Shown here: positions 42,479 to 49,859 of the stretch, in pieces
Numbering within the stretch: position 1 is the stretch's first letter
How the letters are laid out: every line of letters starts with the position of its first letter
Source: Cupriavidus sp. WKF15
GTDB lineage: Bacteria > Pseudomonadota > Gammaproteobacteria > Burkholderiales > Burkholderiaceae
NCBI RefSeq assembly: GCF_029278605.1
Contig: NZ_CP119573.1
Location: 620,001 to 684,000, forward strand
Length of the DNA: 64,000 bases
Reading direction: 5' to 3'
Position numbers and translations under genes: made by a program
The notes under the pieces: generated by a model
Seen by the model: the letters and a program-made list of their open reading frames with translations, nothing else
Databases searched by the model: none
Told to the model about the DNA's origin: nothing

Positions 42479-43597
42479 TTAGCAGGCCAGGGCCGCTTCT
42501 TCGCGCCGCGTCATCAGGCAGGCGGCGACGATGTCGTCTTCGAGGTTGAGCGTGAACTGGCCTTCCTTGTCGATGACCAGCTTGAGGAAGTCCAGCACGT
42601 TGCGGGCATAGAGCGCCGAGGCGTCGGCCGCGACCATGCTGGCCAGGTTGGTGTGCCCGACGAAGGTGACGCCATGGCGCTCGACCACTTCGTCGGCCAC
42701 GGTCAGCGGGCAGTTGCCGCCTTGAGCCGCGGCCAGGTCGACCACGACCGAACCGGGCTTCATCTGCTTGACCGTGTCTTCCTGCAGCAGTACCGGAGCT
42801 TTGCGGCCGGGGATCAGCGCCGTGGTGATGATGATGTCGGCCTGCTTCGCGCGCTCGTGGACCAGCTCGGCCTGGCGGCGCATCCAGTCCGGCGGCATCG
42901 GCCGCGCATAGCCGCCCACTCCTTGCGCGATCTCGCGCTCTTCGTCGGTGATGAACGGCACGTCCAGGAACTTGCCGCCGAGCGATTCGATCTGCTCCTT
43001 CACGGCCGGGCGCACGTCCGAGGCCTCGATCACCGCGCCCAGGCGCTTGGCCGTGGCGATGGCCTGCAGGCCGGCCACGCCGGCGCCGAGAATCAGCACG
43101 CGCGCGGCCTTGACGGTGCCGGCAGCGGTCATCAGCATCGGCATGAAACGCTGGTAGTGATGGGCGGCGACCAGCACGGCCTTGTAGCCGGCGATATTGG
43201 CCTGCGAGGAGAGCACGTCCATGCTCTGCGCGCGCGTGGTGCGCGGCGCGGCTTCGAGCGCGAAGGCCGTGATGCCGGCGGCGGACATGCGCGCCTTGTT
43301 CTCGGCATCGAACGGATTGAGCATGCCCACCAGCACCGCGCCCGGCTTCATGTGCGCCAGCTCGGTGATCTCGGGCGCGCGCACCTTCAGCACCAGTTGC
43401 GCGCCAAGGGCGTCGGCCGCGCTGCCGATGCGTGCGCCCGCGGCCTCATAGGCCGCATCCGGCTGGCTGGCCCGTACGCCGGCACCCGCCTGCACCACGA
43501 CCTTGTGGCCTTGGGCGACGTACTTCTTGACCGTCTCGGGCGTGGCGGCGACGCGCGCCTCCCCCTCCCGGGTCTCAGTCGGGATCCCTATCTGCAT
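42479..43597 (-). CDS. pntAA: NAD(P) transhydrogenase subunit alpha, part 1
   Basis: This 372-residue soluble NAD(H)-binding domain I carries the alanine dehydrogenase/PNT fold. Motifs are IGIPTETREGEARVAATPETV at the N-terminus, the Rossmann glycine signature LGAGVAGLQAIATAKRLGA near residue 175, and the mobile-loop RPAVKEQIESLGG segment. It is the first gene of the pnt operon, with GGAGAGTGAG before the ATG. The split alpha subunit is usual in this bacterial group. Confidence 0.96.
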   Translation of the reverse strand: MQIGIPTETREGEARVAATPETVKKYVAQGHKVVVQAGAGVRASQPDAAYEAAGARIGSAADALGAQLVLKVRAPEITELAHMKPGAVLVGMLNPFDAENKARMSAAGITAFALEAAPRTTRAQSMDVLSSQANIAGYKAVLVAAHHYQRFMPMLMTAAGTVKAARVLILGAGVAGLQAIATAKRLGAVIEASDVRPAVKEQIESLGGKFLDVPFITDEEREIAQGVGGYARPMPPDWMRRQAELVHERAKQADIIITTALIPGRKAPVLLQEDTVKQMKPGSVVVDLAAAQGGNCPLTVADEVVERHGVTFVGHTNLASMVAADASALYARNVLDFLKLVIDKEGQFTLNLEDDIVAACLMTRREEAALAC

Positions 43598-43698
43598 TTC
43601 TCACTCTCCTGTGGACCGCGCCGTCCCGCGCGGGACGCAGTGCGCCGGGCAACGCCACTGGCCAATGGCGGCCAGGGCGGTGCCGGTATGGGTGCCGC

Positions 43699-44493
43699 TC
43701 AGCGGGGCACGTCGCCTTCGAGCGTCACTCGGTTGAGCACGCGCTCGGCATTGCCGTAGTCATGCACGGCGTAGTGCATGGTATTGCGGTTGTCCCACAT
43801 GACCACGTCGCCCTCCTGCCACATGTGGCGATAGACGTTGTCCGGGGTGACCGAGTGCTCGTACAGGAAGTCGAGCAGCGGACGGCTTTCCGCCTCGGTC
43901 ATGCCTTCGATGCACTGCGCCGTGTCCGGATGGCCGACATAGAGTGCCTTGCGCCCGGTCTCCGGGTGCGTGCGCACGATCGGATGCACGGCCGAAGGCA
44001 CCTTGTCCGAGCCCGTCATTTTTGCCAGGCGGGCGCCCGTGAAGCGCGCGCGCAGCCCTTCGATCAGGCGTTGCATCGTGGGCGACAGCCGCTCGTACGA
44101 GGCGTACTGGTTGCACCACATGGTGTCGCCGCCGACCGGGATCGTCACCGCCGACAGGATGGAGATCTTCGGCGGCACCTCGGTGTAGATCGAGTCGGAG
44201 TGCCAGGCCTCGGTGGAGGCCGTCTCCTTCGGTATCTTGGTGACCTGGAACAGTTCCGGGAATTCCGCCAGGCCCTTCAGCAGCGGGTTGCCCTGGACCG
44301 GCGTGCCCCACAGGCGAGCGAACGCCACCTGTGCCGCCGGCTGCAGGAACTGGCCGCGAAAGACCAGCATGCCGTACTCCAGGAAGGCCTGGTGCAGAAC
44401 CTGGAAAGTGGCGTCATTGATCGGGTCGTTCAGGTTGACGCCGGTGACGGCGGCGCCCACGGAGCCGGTCAACGGCTTGATTTCGATGGTCAT
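43699..44493 (-). CDS. TauD/TfdA-family Fe(II)/2-oxoglutarate dioxygenase
   Basis: This 264-residue oxygenase has the facial triad HxD at His98 and Asp100 (AWHSDSIY) and the distal His240 (NTMHYAVHDY), with a probable 2-oxoglutarate-binding Arg251 near the C-terminus. The N-terminus IEIKPLTGSVGAAVTGVNL is typical of the family. TauD acts on taurine and TfdA on 2,4-D; the substrate here is unknown. A GAGGAGACATC site precedes the ATG at 44493. It lies 25 bases after the quinone oxidoreductase gene, suggesting that they share a transcript. Confidence 0.92.
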   Translation of the reverse strand: MTIEIKPLTGSVGAAVTGVNLNDPINDATFQVLHQAFLEYGMLVFRGQFLQPAAQVAFARLWGTPVQGNPLLKGLAEFPELFQVTKIPKETASTEAWHSDSIYTEVPPKISILSAVTIPVGGDTMWCNQYASYERLSPTMQRLIEGLRARFTGARLAKMTGSDKVPSAVHPIVRTHPETGRKALYVGHPDTAQCIEGMTEAESRPLLDFLYEHSVTPDNVYRHMWQEGDVVMWDNRNTMHYAVHDYGNAERVLNRVTLEGDVPR

Positions 44494-44518
44494 GATGTCT
44501 CCTCTTGTGTCGATGGCT

Positions 44519-45490
44519 TCAGTCGACCAGCAGCACGATCTTGCCGACGTGCTGGTCCTGCTTCATGTATTCGTGGGCCGCGCCGATGTCGGTCATGGCA
44601 AAGGTGCGGTCGATCGGCAGCCGCACGCGGCCGGCGCGCAGGAACGGCAGCATGTCGCGCGCGCAGGCCTGGATGCACTCGAGCCGCTCTTGCTCGGTAC
44701 GCGTGCGGAAGGTCACGCCGATCAGCTGCAGGCGCTTGAGCCACAGCATCGACAGGTCGATCTGGGCCGTGGCCGAACCGAGCCGTGCGATGTTCACCAG
44801 GCGACCCTTGACAGCAAGGCTCTTCATGTTGGCCTCGAACACCGGACCACCGACGGTGTCGATGATGATGTCGACACCCTTGTTGCCGGTCGCCGCCATG
44901 ACCGCCTCGACCTGGTCGTCTTTCGACGCATCGATGCCGACATCCACGCCATACTGGCTGAGCTTGTCCAGCTTGGCAGCCGAACGCGACGCGGCGATGA
45001 CGGGCTTCGCGCCCATCAGCGAAGCAATCTGGATCGCGGCCATCGCCACGCCGCCCGAAGCGCCATTGATCAGCACCGACTCGCCGGCCTTGAGCTGCCC
45101 GTTGACCACCAGCGCGTCGTGCGCGGTGATGAAGACATTGGGGAAAGCCGCCGCGTCGATCCACGACATGCCGTCCGGCACGGCGATCAGCGCCAACGGG
45201 TCGGCCACCACATACTCGGCCTGGCAGCCGCGGCCATGACCCATGACGCGGTCGCCCTTGCGCCAGCCGTGCACGCCCTCGCCGACCTCGGCCACCTCCC
45301 CGGCGAACTCGACGCCGGTGGTGATGGTGTTGCCGCTGCGCAGCTCCTTCGCCTGGTTGATTTCCCCCCGGTTCAGGCCCGATGCGCGGACCCTCACCAG
45401 CACCTGGCCCGCCGCCGCGACAGGCACGGGAATATCCTGCACTTCAACCTTGCCGCCCTCCGGGCCTGGTACTACGCGGACTGCCTTCAC
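44519..45490 (-). CDS. Quinone oxidoreductase-type medium-chain dehydrogenase
   Basis: This is a 323-residue NADPH-dependent MDR protein of the zeta-crystallin/QOR type without catalytic zinc. Family landmarks are SGLNRGEINQAKELRSG near 45, TTGVEFAGEVAEVGEGV near 62-78, GASGGVAMAAIQIASLMGAK (NADPH binding) near 145-165, and IIIDTVGGPVFEANM near 220. I start at the GTG at 45490, which has AAGGAG 6 bases upstream; the frame extends 26 more codons but with an unlikely charged sequence. It is the first gene of a short unit with the TauD-type dioxygenase. Confidence 0.9.
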   Translation of the reverse strand: MKAVRVVPGPEGGKVEVQDIPVPVAAAGQVLVRVRASGLNRGEINQAKELRSGNTITTGVEFAGEVAEVGEGVHGWRKGDRVMGHGRGCQAEYVVADPLALIAVPDGMSWIDAAAFPNVFITAHDALVVNGQLKAGESVLINGASGGVAMAAIQIASLMGAKPVIAASRSAAKLDKLSQYGVDVGIDASKDDQVEAVMAATGNKGVDIIIDTVGGPVFEANMKSLAVKGRLVNIARLGSATAQIDLSMLWLKRLQLIGVTFRTRTEQERLECIQACARDMLPFLRAGRVRLPIDRTFAMTDIGAAHEYMKQDQHVGKIVLLVD

Positions 45491-45554
45491 TGTTGGCTCC
45501 TTGTCTGACTCTGTACTTGTCTCTTGATCTGTTTGCGGTTCACGCGCCGCCGGC

Positions 45555-45920
45555 TCACGTGGCGCCAAGCGCCGTCGCCCGGATCAGCGAAAGCAGCGTC
45601 AGCGCGCGTTCGGCCGCGGCTTCGCCGCCGGCGTGATTGCCGCGCACGTACGGCGCGCGGCTGTCCTCGATCGCGGCAAGCGCCGCAAGCGGCTTTTCCG
45701 CCGCCACCGCGAGCCGCCGGATTTCATTGACCGTCAGCAGGTAGCTGTGGAACACGTCCTGCTGCGGCGGCGTGGTGCCGAGCTTGTGCAGCAGCACATT
45801 CAGCCAGTGCGTGCCGGCCAGCATCGCGGCCTCGATCGTCATCTCGTGATCGGTTGGCCCGCACTTATGCATTGATGCCTCGATGCGGCGTGCAATCGCC
45901 ATGTGTCCTTCAATGTCCAC
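45555..45920 (-). CDS. Orphan protein B of a related pair
   Basis: This 121-residue, mostly helical protein starts at a GTG at 45920 with GGAGG about 5 bases upstream; an ATG six codons in is an alternative. Its helix MLAGTHWLNVLLHKLGTT matches MTAGTHAVNAALHQAGIT in the gene just upstream, and both are followed by an acidic or Gln-rich segment and an aromatic (DVFHSYL against DMFPTQPG). It overlaps that gene by 11 bases, so the two are co-translated. I do not recognise a family. Confidence 0.7.
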   Translation of the reverse strand: MDIEGHMAIARRIEASMHKCGPTDHEMTIEAAMLAGTHWLNVLLHKLGTTPPQQDVFHSYLLTVNEIRRLAVAAEKPLAALAAIEDSRAPYVRGNHAGGEAAAERALTLLSLIRATALGAT

Positions 45921-46371
45921 GCGCGCCTCCTTCCATGCGCTGTGCCAGCACGCGCAGGCACCGTTGCAGCGCGGCTTCGCAGTTCTGCGCGATCGCCTGC
46001 GTCGGCACCAGGCCTTCGCGCAGGCACGGGTCGCGGTAGTGCTCGATGCGCTCCATGTCTTCCATCATCGCGGCAATGTCCGCGGGCACCGGCGCCTCCA
46101 CCTTCGGACGGCCGACGTGCAGCACGTCGCCAAGCGGCCGGAACGCCGCCTTCAGGCTGCCGTCCGGCTGCGGCACCAGATAGACCCCGGGCTGCGTCGG
46201 AAACATATCGTCGTCGAGCGTGATCCCGGCCTGGTGCAGTGCTGCATTGACCGCATGGGTTCCCGCCGTCATGCCCGCCCAGAACCACAGCTCGAAATCC
46301 TGGAGCGGATCCAGGCGCCCGCGCAACGCCTGTAGCTTCGCAATTTTTTCCAGGTGTGATGCCACCTTCAT
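45910..46371 (-). CDS. Orphan protein A of a related pair
   Basis: This 153-residue protein starts MKVASHLEKIAKLQALRGRL and is predicted mainly helical, with a central Pro/Val-rich strand region (QPGVYLVPQPDGSLKAAF). It shares the GTHxxNxxLHxxG block with its downstream neighbour. The frame is open 29 codons upstream of the ATG at 46371, without a better start. It diverges from the UxaA operon, so the 207-base gap between them holds both promoters. A role linked to that catabolic operon is possible. No family is recognised. Confidence 0.7.
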   Translation of the reverse strand: MKVASHLEKIAKLQALRGRLDPLQDFELWFWAGMTAGTHAVNAALHQAGITLDDDMFPTQPGVYLVPQPDGSLKAAFRPLGDVLHVGRPKVEAPVPADIAAMMEDMERIEHYRDPCLREGLVPTQAIAQNCEAALQRCLRVLAQRMEGGARGH

Positions 46372-46457
46372 GCCTGTCCTCGGTTGTTGGAATCCGGTGC
46401 CGCACCCCGGCGGCCCCGTTGCTATGACGATAGACACGCGCACTGTCGATGTCAACA

Positions 46458-46485
46458 ACTTCTATATAGGACTTCTACGTAAGAA
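46458..46485. promoter_or_regulatory. Direct repeats and near-palindrome in the divergent control region
   Basis: ACTTCTA occurs at 46458-46464 and again at 46471-46477, 13 bases apart, and the second copy overlaps a near-palindrome TTCTACGTAAGAA (46473-46485). It lies 35-60 bases upstream of the promoter of the UxaA operon and is AT-rich in a GC-rich setting. The GntR regulator encoded at 48036 is the first candidate to bind it. Confidence 0.45.
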
Positions 46486-46518
46486 TAGTGGTTTTCTCGG
46501 GGGTAAGCGTGTTAATCC

Positions 46519-46548
46519 TTGACTAAGCCCGCAGCGATTCTCTACATT
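46519..46548 (+). promoter_or_regulatory. Sigma-70 promoter of the UxaA-type operon
   Basis: TTGACT at 46519-46524 and TACATT at 46543-46548 with an 18-base spacer resemble sigma-70 boxes. The transcript would start near 46555, about 24 bases before the first ATG, which has AGGAG at 46567-46571. Confidence 0.6.
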
Positions 46549-46578
46549 GCATCTCAACACCTATACAGGAGTTTATCA

Positions 46579-46869
46579 ATGCCTCGAGCCATCGTACTCA
46601 ACCCGGCCGACAACGTGGCCACCCTGCTGGACGCCGGCCATGCCGGTGACGCCTGCGCCCTGGAAGGCGAGCGGTCGGGAAAGCTGGTCCTGCTGCAGGA
46701 CGTCCCGTTCGGCCACAAGGTATGCGTGGCCGACACCTCGGCGGGCCAGGAAATCCTCAAGTACGGCCAGGTCATCGGCCGCGCCAGCCACGCGATCCGT
46801 GCCGGCGAACACATGCATGTTCACAACATCGAGTCGGCGCGCGCGCGCGGCGACCTGCACAAGGGCTAA
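46579..46869 (+). CDS. UxaA-family lyase small subunit (SAF domain)
   Basis: This is a 96-residue small subunit with a single SAF domain. It keeps the pattern LQDVPFGHKVCVADTSAGQEI, then KYGQVIGRASHAIRAGEHMHVHN, seen in altronate/galactarate dehydratase small subunits and in SuyA of (R)-sulfolactate sulfo-lyase. The HxHN motif near the C-terminus is highly conserved. It is followed after 5 bases by the large subunit. It opens the operon, with a good ribosome site and promoter. Confidence 0.88.
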   Translation: MPRAIVLNPADNVATLLDAGHAGDACALEGERSGKLVLLQDVPFGHKVCVADTSAGQEILKYGQVIGRASHAIRAGEHMHVHNIESARARGDLHKG

Positions 46870-46874
46870 GACAG

Positions 46875-48029
46875 ATGACAACCACCTTTCTCGGATACCC
46901 GCGCGAGAACGGCGCGGTCGGCGTACGCAACTGGGTCGCCGTGGTCTCGGTCATGGATAACTGCAACCCGGTCACGCGCGCCATCGCGCGCACCGTGGGC
47001 GGCTGCATTCCCGTGACCACGCTGTTCGTGCGCGGACAGTTCGGCGCCGACCTGGATTTCGCCTTCGAATCGCTGGCAGGCCTGGGCCGCAACCCCAATA
47101 TCGCGTCGGTGCTGCTGGTCGGGCTGGAGCCGTCGTCCACCGAAGAAGTCGCGCGCCGCATCCAGGCCGCCGGCAAACCCGTCGAGCGCGTGCACCTGCA
47201 GCCCAACGGCACGGTCGATTGCATTGCCGAAGGCACGCGCAAGGCCGCGCAGCTTTCGCTCCGGGCGTCGCGCGCGCGCCGCGTGCCCTGCCCCGTGTCG
47301 TCGCTGGTGATCGGCGTGGAATGCGGCGGATCGGATACCACCTCGGGCCTGAGCTGCAACCCGGTGATCGGGCGCATGGCTGACCTCGTGATCGCCGAGG
47401 GCGGCACGGTGATCATCTCCGAGACCTCCGAATTCATCGGCGCCGATCACCTGTTTGCGGAGCGGGCCGCCAACGCACGCGTGCGCGAGGATTTCGTCAC
47501 CGCCGTGCGCAACATGGAAAACCTGGCCATTTCACGCGGCGTCGACATGCGCGAGGACCAGCCCTCGCCTGACAACAAGCGCGGCGGCCTGACCACGGTC
47601 GAGGAGAAGGCGCTCGGCGCCATGGCCAAGGCCGGCAACAGCCCGCTCGTCGGCGTGCTGCGCTACGGCGAGGCGCCGCAGAAGAAGGGTCTGCACTTCA
47701 TGGACGCCCCGGCCGCGGCAGTGGAAAATCTGACTGCGCTTGCTGCCGGCGGGTGCCAGCTCACCTTCTTCGGCACCGGAGTGGGCAATCCGATCGGCAG
47801 CATGGTGGCACCGACCGTCAAGGTGTGCGGCAACGTCAATACGCTGCACACCATGGCCGACAACATTGACTTCGACGTCAGCGGGATCCTGCAGCACGGC
47901 GAGAAGATTTCGGACCTCGGCGATCAGCTCTATGCCTATGCGATGGACGTCGCATCGGGCACGCGGCTGACCAGCGAGGTGCTCGATATCCGGGAGACCG
48001 CGATCAGTCGATTCGCACTGAGCCTCTGA
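46875..48029 (+). CDS. UxaA-family lyase large subunit
   Basis: This is a 384-residue UxaA/SuyB-type large subunit. Seen are FLGYPRENGAVGVRNWVAV at the N-terminus, VLLVGLEPSS near 80, VIGVECGGSDTTSGLSCNP near 140-160 and FFGTGVGNPIGSMVAPTVKVCGN near 300-320. Conserved cysteines in CGGSD and VKVCGN fit the metal or iron-sulfur site described for the family. Altronate, galactarate and (R)-sulfolactate are known substrates of relatives. The nearby Ldh2-type dehydrogenase is compatible with either a sugar-acid or a sulfolactate-like pathway. The start at 46875 has only a weak site. Confidence 0.88.
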   Translation: MTTTFLGYPRENGAVGVRNWVAVVSVMDNCNPVTRAIARTVGGCIPVTTLFVRGQFGADLDFAFESLAGLGRNPNIASVLLVGLEPSSTEEVARRIQAAGKPVERVHLQPNGTVDCIAEGTRKAAQLSLRASRARRVPCPVSSLVIGVECGGSDTTSGLSCNPVIGRMADLVIAEGGTVIISETSEFIGADHLFAERAANARVREDFVTAVRNMENLAISRGVDMREDQPSPDNKRGGLTTVEEKALGAMAKAGNSPLVGVLRYGEAPQKKGLHFMDAPAAAVENLTALAAGGCQLTFFGTGVGNPIGSMVAPTVKVCGNVNTLHTMADNIDFDVSGILQHGEKISDLGDQLYAYAMDVASGTRLTSEVLDIRETAISRFALSL

Positions 48030-48035
48030 GCAACC

Positions 48036-48740
48036 ATGACCAAACTCAACAGCGTCTCCGACGCGATCATCCGCTCCATCGAATCCGGCGCCCTGCGCGA
48101 AGGCGACCGCCTGCCGTCCGAAGGCGAGCTCGCCGCGATCCATGGCGTGAGCGTCGGGACCATTCAGAAGGCGCTGATCCGTTTGACGCACTCGGGACTG
48201 ATCACGCGCGAGCAGGGGCGCGGCACCTTCGTGTCCGGCACGCGCGTGGCGCCCGCCGATGTCCGCTACCTGCGCTTTCGGGATGAAGACGGCAACGAAC
48301 TGCCGTCCTACGTCCACGCGCGTTCGGTCAAGCGCATCAAGCGCAAGGGCCCGTGGTCGGAGTTCCTCGAAGGCGACGGCTACGTGCGCATCGAGCGCGT
48401 GATCAATGTCGGCGGCCGCTTCGACCTGTACAGCGAATTCTGGCTGCGCGAGGAGGACTTCGCGCAACTGGGCGGCCTGGACCGCGAGGCGCTGGAGAAG
48501 AACCTGCGCGAGCTGATCGGCCAGCGGCTGTCGCTGCCGACGCTGCGCGTGGACCAGTGGATCCGCTTCGGTCCGGCACCGGCAATCGCCGCGCGCGAGC
48601 TGGGGCTCGACGCCGAGGCGCCTGCCTTCATCATGGAAATGCGCGGCTACACGCTGCGCGACCAGCCGCTCTATTACCAGTCGGTCTACGCCGCGCCGTT
48701 CACCGAGCGCCTGATGATCGTACGGGAGAAATCTTCATGA
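48036..48740 (+). CDS. GntR-family regulator, HutC type (UTRA domain)
   Basis: This 234-residue regulator has a winged helix at residues 1-70 (SDAIIRSIESGALREGDRLPS, then VGTIQKALIRLTHSGLITREQGRGTFVSG) and a UTRA effector domain (about 95-225). HutC-type GntR proteins repress catabolic operons until a small metabolite binds. It lies inside the operon it most likely regulates, 6 bases after the lyase gene, and its stop overlaps the next start by 4 bases. Candidate operators are the repeats at 46458-46485. Confidence 0.93.
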   Translation: MTKLNSVSDAIIRSIESGALREGDRLPSEGELAAIHGVSVGTIQKALIRLTHSGLITREQGRGTFVSGTRVAPADVRYLRFRDEDGNELPSYVHARSVKRIKRKGPWSEFLEGDGYVRIERVINVGGRFDLYSEFWLREEDFAQLGGLDREALEKNLRELIGQRLSLPTLRVDQWIRFGPAPAIAARELGLDAEAPAFIMEMRGYTLRDQPLYYQSVYAAPFTERLMIVREKSS

Positions 48741-49771
48741 CCACGCGATGGAGCGCCCAAAGCCTGGAGCGCTGGACTTCTGCTGTATTCGAATCGTGCG
48801 GCGTGGCGCCTGCGCATGCCGTCGAGGCCGCCACCGCGCTGGTGCGCAGCGAACTGCGCGGCTACAAGACGCATGGCATGACGCGCGTGCCGTCCTATGT
48901 CGAGCGCCTGCGCGCCGGTGACTTCAACCCGCGCGCCGCCATGTCGCACCGGACTTTCCCCGGCGGCATCGTGCTGGATGCCGATGGGGCCATGGGCCAG
49001 GTCGCCGGGCCGCATGCCGTGCGGCTGGGCCTCGCAGCGCTGGAATCGAGTGCCAGCGTACTGGTTGCCGTGCAGTCGTGCGGCCACCTGGGCGCACTGG
49101 GCATCCACGCACTGCTCGCGGCCGAAGCTGGCGCGTTCTGCATCGTCGGACAGCGCACGCCGCCCGTGCTAGGCATGGAGGGCTTTGCCCGCCCCGCCAT
49201 CGGGCACAACCCGATCGCCTTCGGCTGCCCGTTGCCGGGCCAGGCCCCGATCGTGTTCGACGTGGCCTGCAGCGTCGCCGCGCGCGGCCATATCCTGCTC
49301 GCCGCGCGTGAAGGCAAACCCATTCCCCAAGGCTGGGCCCTGGACGCCGACGGCCAGCCGACCACCGATGCGCAGCGCGCGCTGGCCGGCTCGCTGCTGC
49401 CGACCGGCGGCCACAAGGGCATCGGCATCGCCATGATGGTCGAATGCCTGGCCGGTGCGCTGGCCGCTACCGCAGGTTCGCTTGACCCCGCGCGCAACAG
49501 CGTCGGCAACGGCGGCGCGGTCGGTCGCCAGGGCGGCTTTGTCTGGCTGGTCCGTCCCGAGGCGTTTGCCGGCCAGGCGCTGTTCGCCGACTACATGGCG
49601 CAATGGACCGGCAACTACCTCGCTGCCGGCGGCAGCGAGGCAAGACTTCCCGGCCACCGGGGCGACCAGCTCGAACGTGAAGGCCGCGCGCACGGCATCG
49701 CCCTGCCCGAAGCCATCACACGCGAACTGGCCGGCCTTGGCCGGACCTTGAGCATCCCGTTCCCGGCCTAG
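48737..49771 (+). CDS. Ldh2/malate-lactate-type dehydrogenase
   Basis: This 344-residue NAD(P)-dependent enzyme belongs to the LDH2/MDH2 oxidoreductase family (malate, L-lactate, ureidoglycolate, sulfolactate ComC types). Features are SELRGYKTHGMTRVPSYVERL near 37-57, the catalytic His region SCGHLGALGIHALLA near 115-129, GHNPIAFGCPLPG near 155-167, and GGHKGIGIAMMVECLAGALA near 222-241. It overlaps the regulator gene by 4 bases. It probably interconverts a 2-hydroxy acid and a 2-oxo acid related to the substrate of the lyase. The exact substrate cannot be deduced. Confidence 0.92.
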   Translation: MTTRWSAQSLERWTSAVFESCGVAPAHAVEAATALVRSELRGYKTHGMTRVPSYVERLRAGDFNPRAAMSHRTFPGGIVLDADGAMGQVAGPHAVRLGLAALESSASVLVAVQSCGHLGALGIHALLAAEAGAFCIVGQRTPPVLGMEGFARPAIGHNPIAFGCPLPGQAPIVFDVACSVAARGHILLAAREGKPIPQGWALDADGQPTTDAQRALAGSLLPTGGHKGIGIAMMVECLAGALAATAGSLDPARNSVGNGGAVGRQGGFVWLVRPEAFAGQALFADYMAQWTGNYLAAGGSEARLPGHRGDQLEREGRAHGIALPEAITRELAGLGRTLSIPFPA

Positions 49772-49859
49772 CCGGATCCGCGACGACATCAACGATATCC
49801 GGGTCACCGGCAGACGCTGGCCGCCCCTACCCCACCCACACACAGGCGAAATCCGTCCC

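Noticed and set aside
46579-48029. Naming the lyase pair suyAB
   Set aside because: Small and large subunits resemble both sulfolactate lyase and altronate/galactarate dehydratases, and no sulfite exporter or sulfolactate-specific marker is present.
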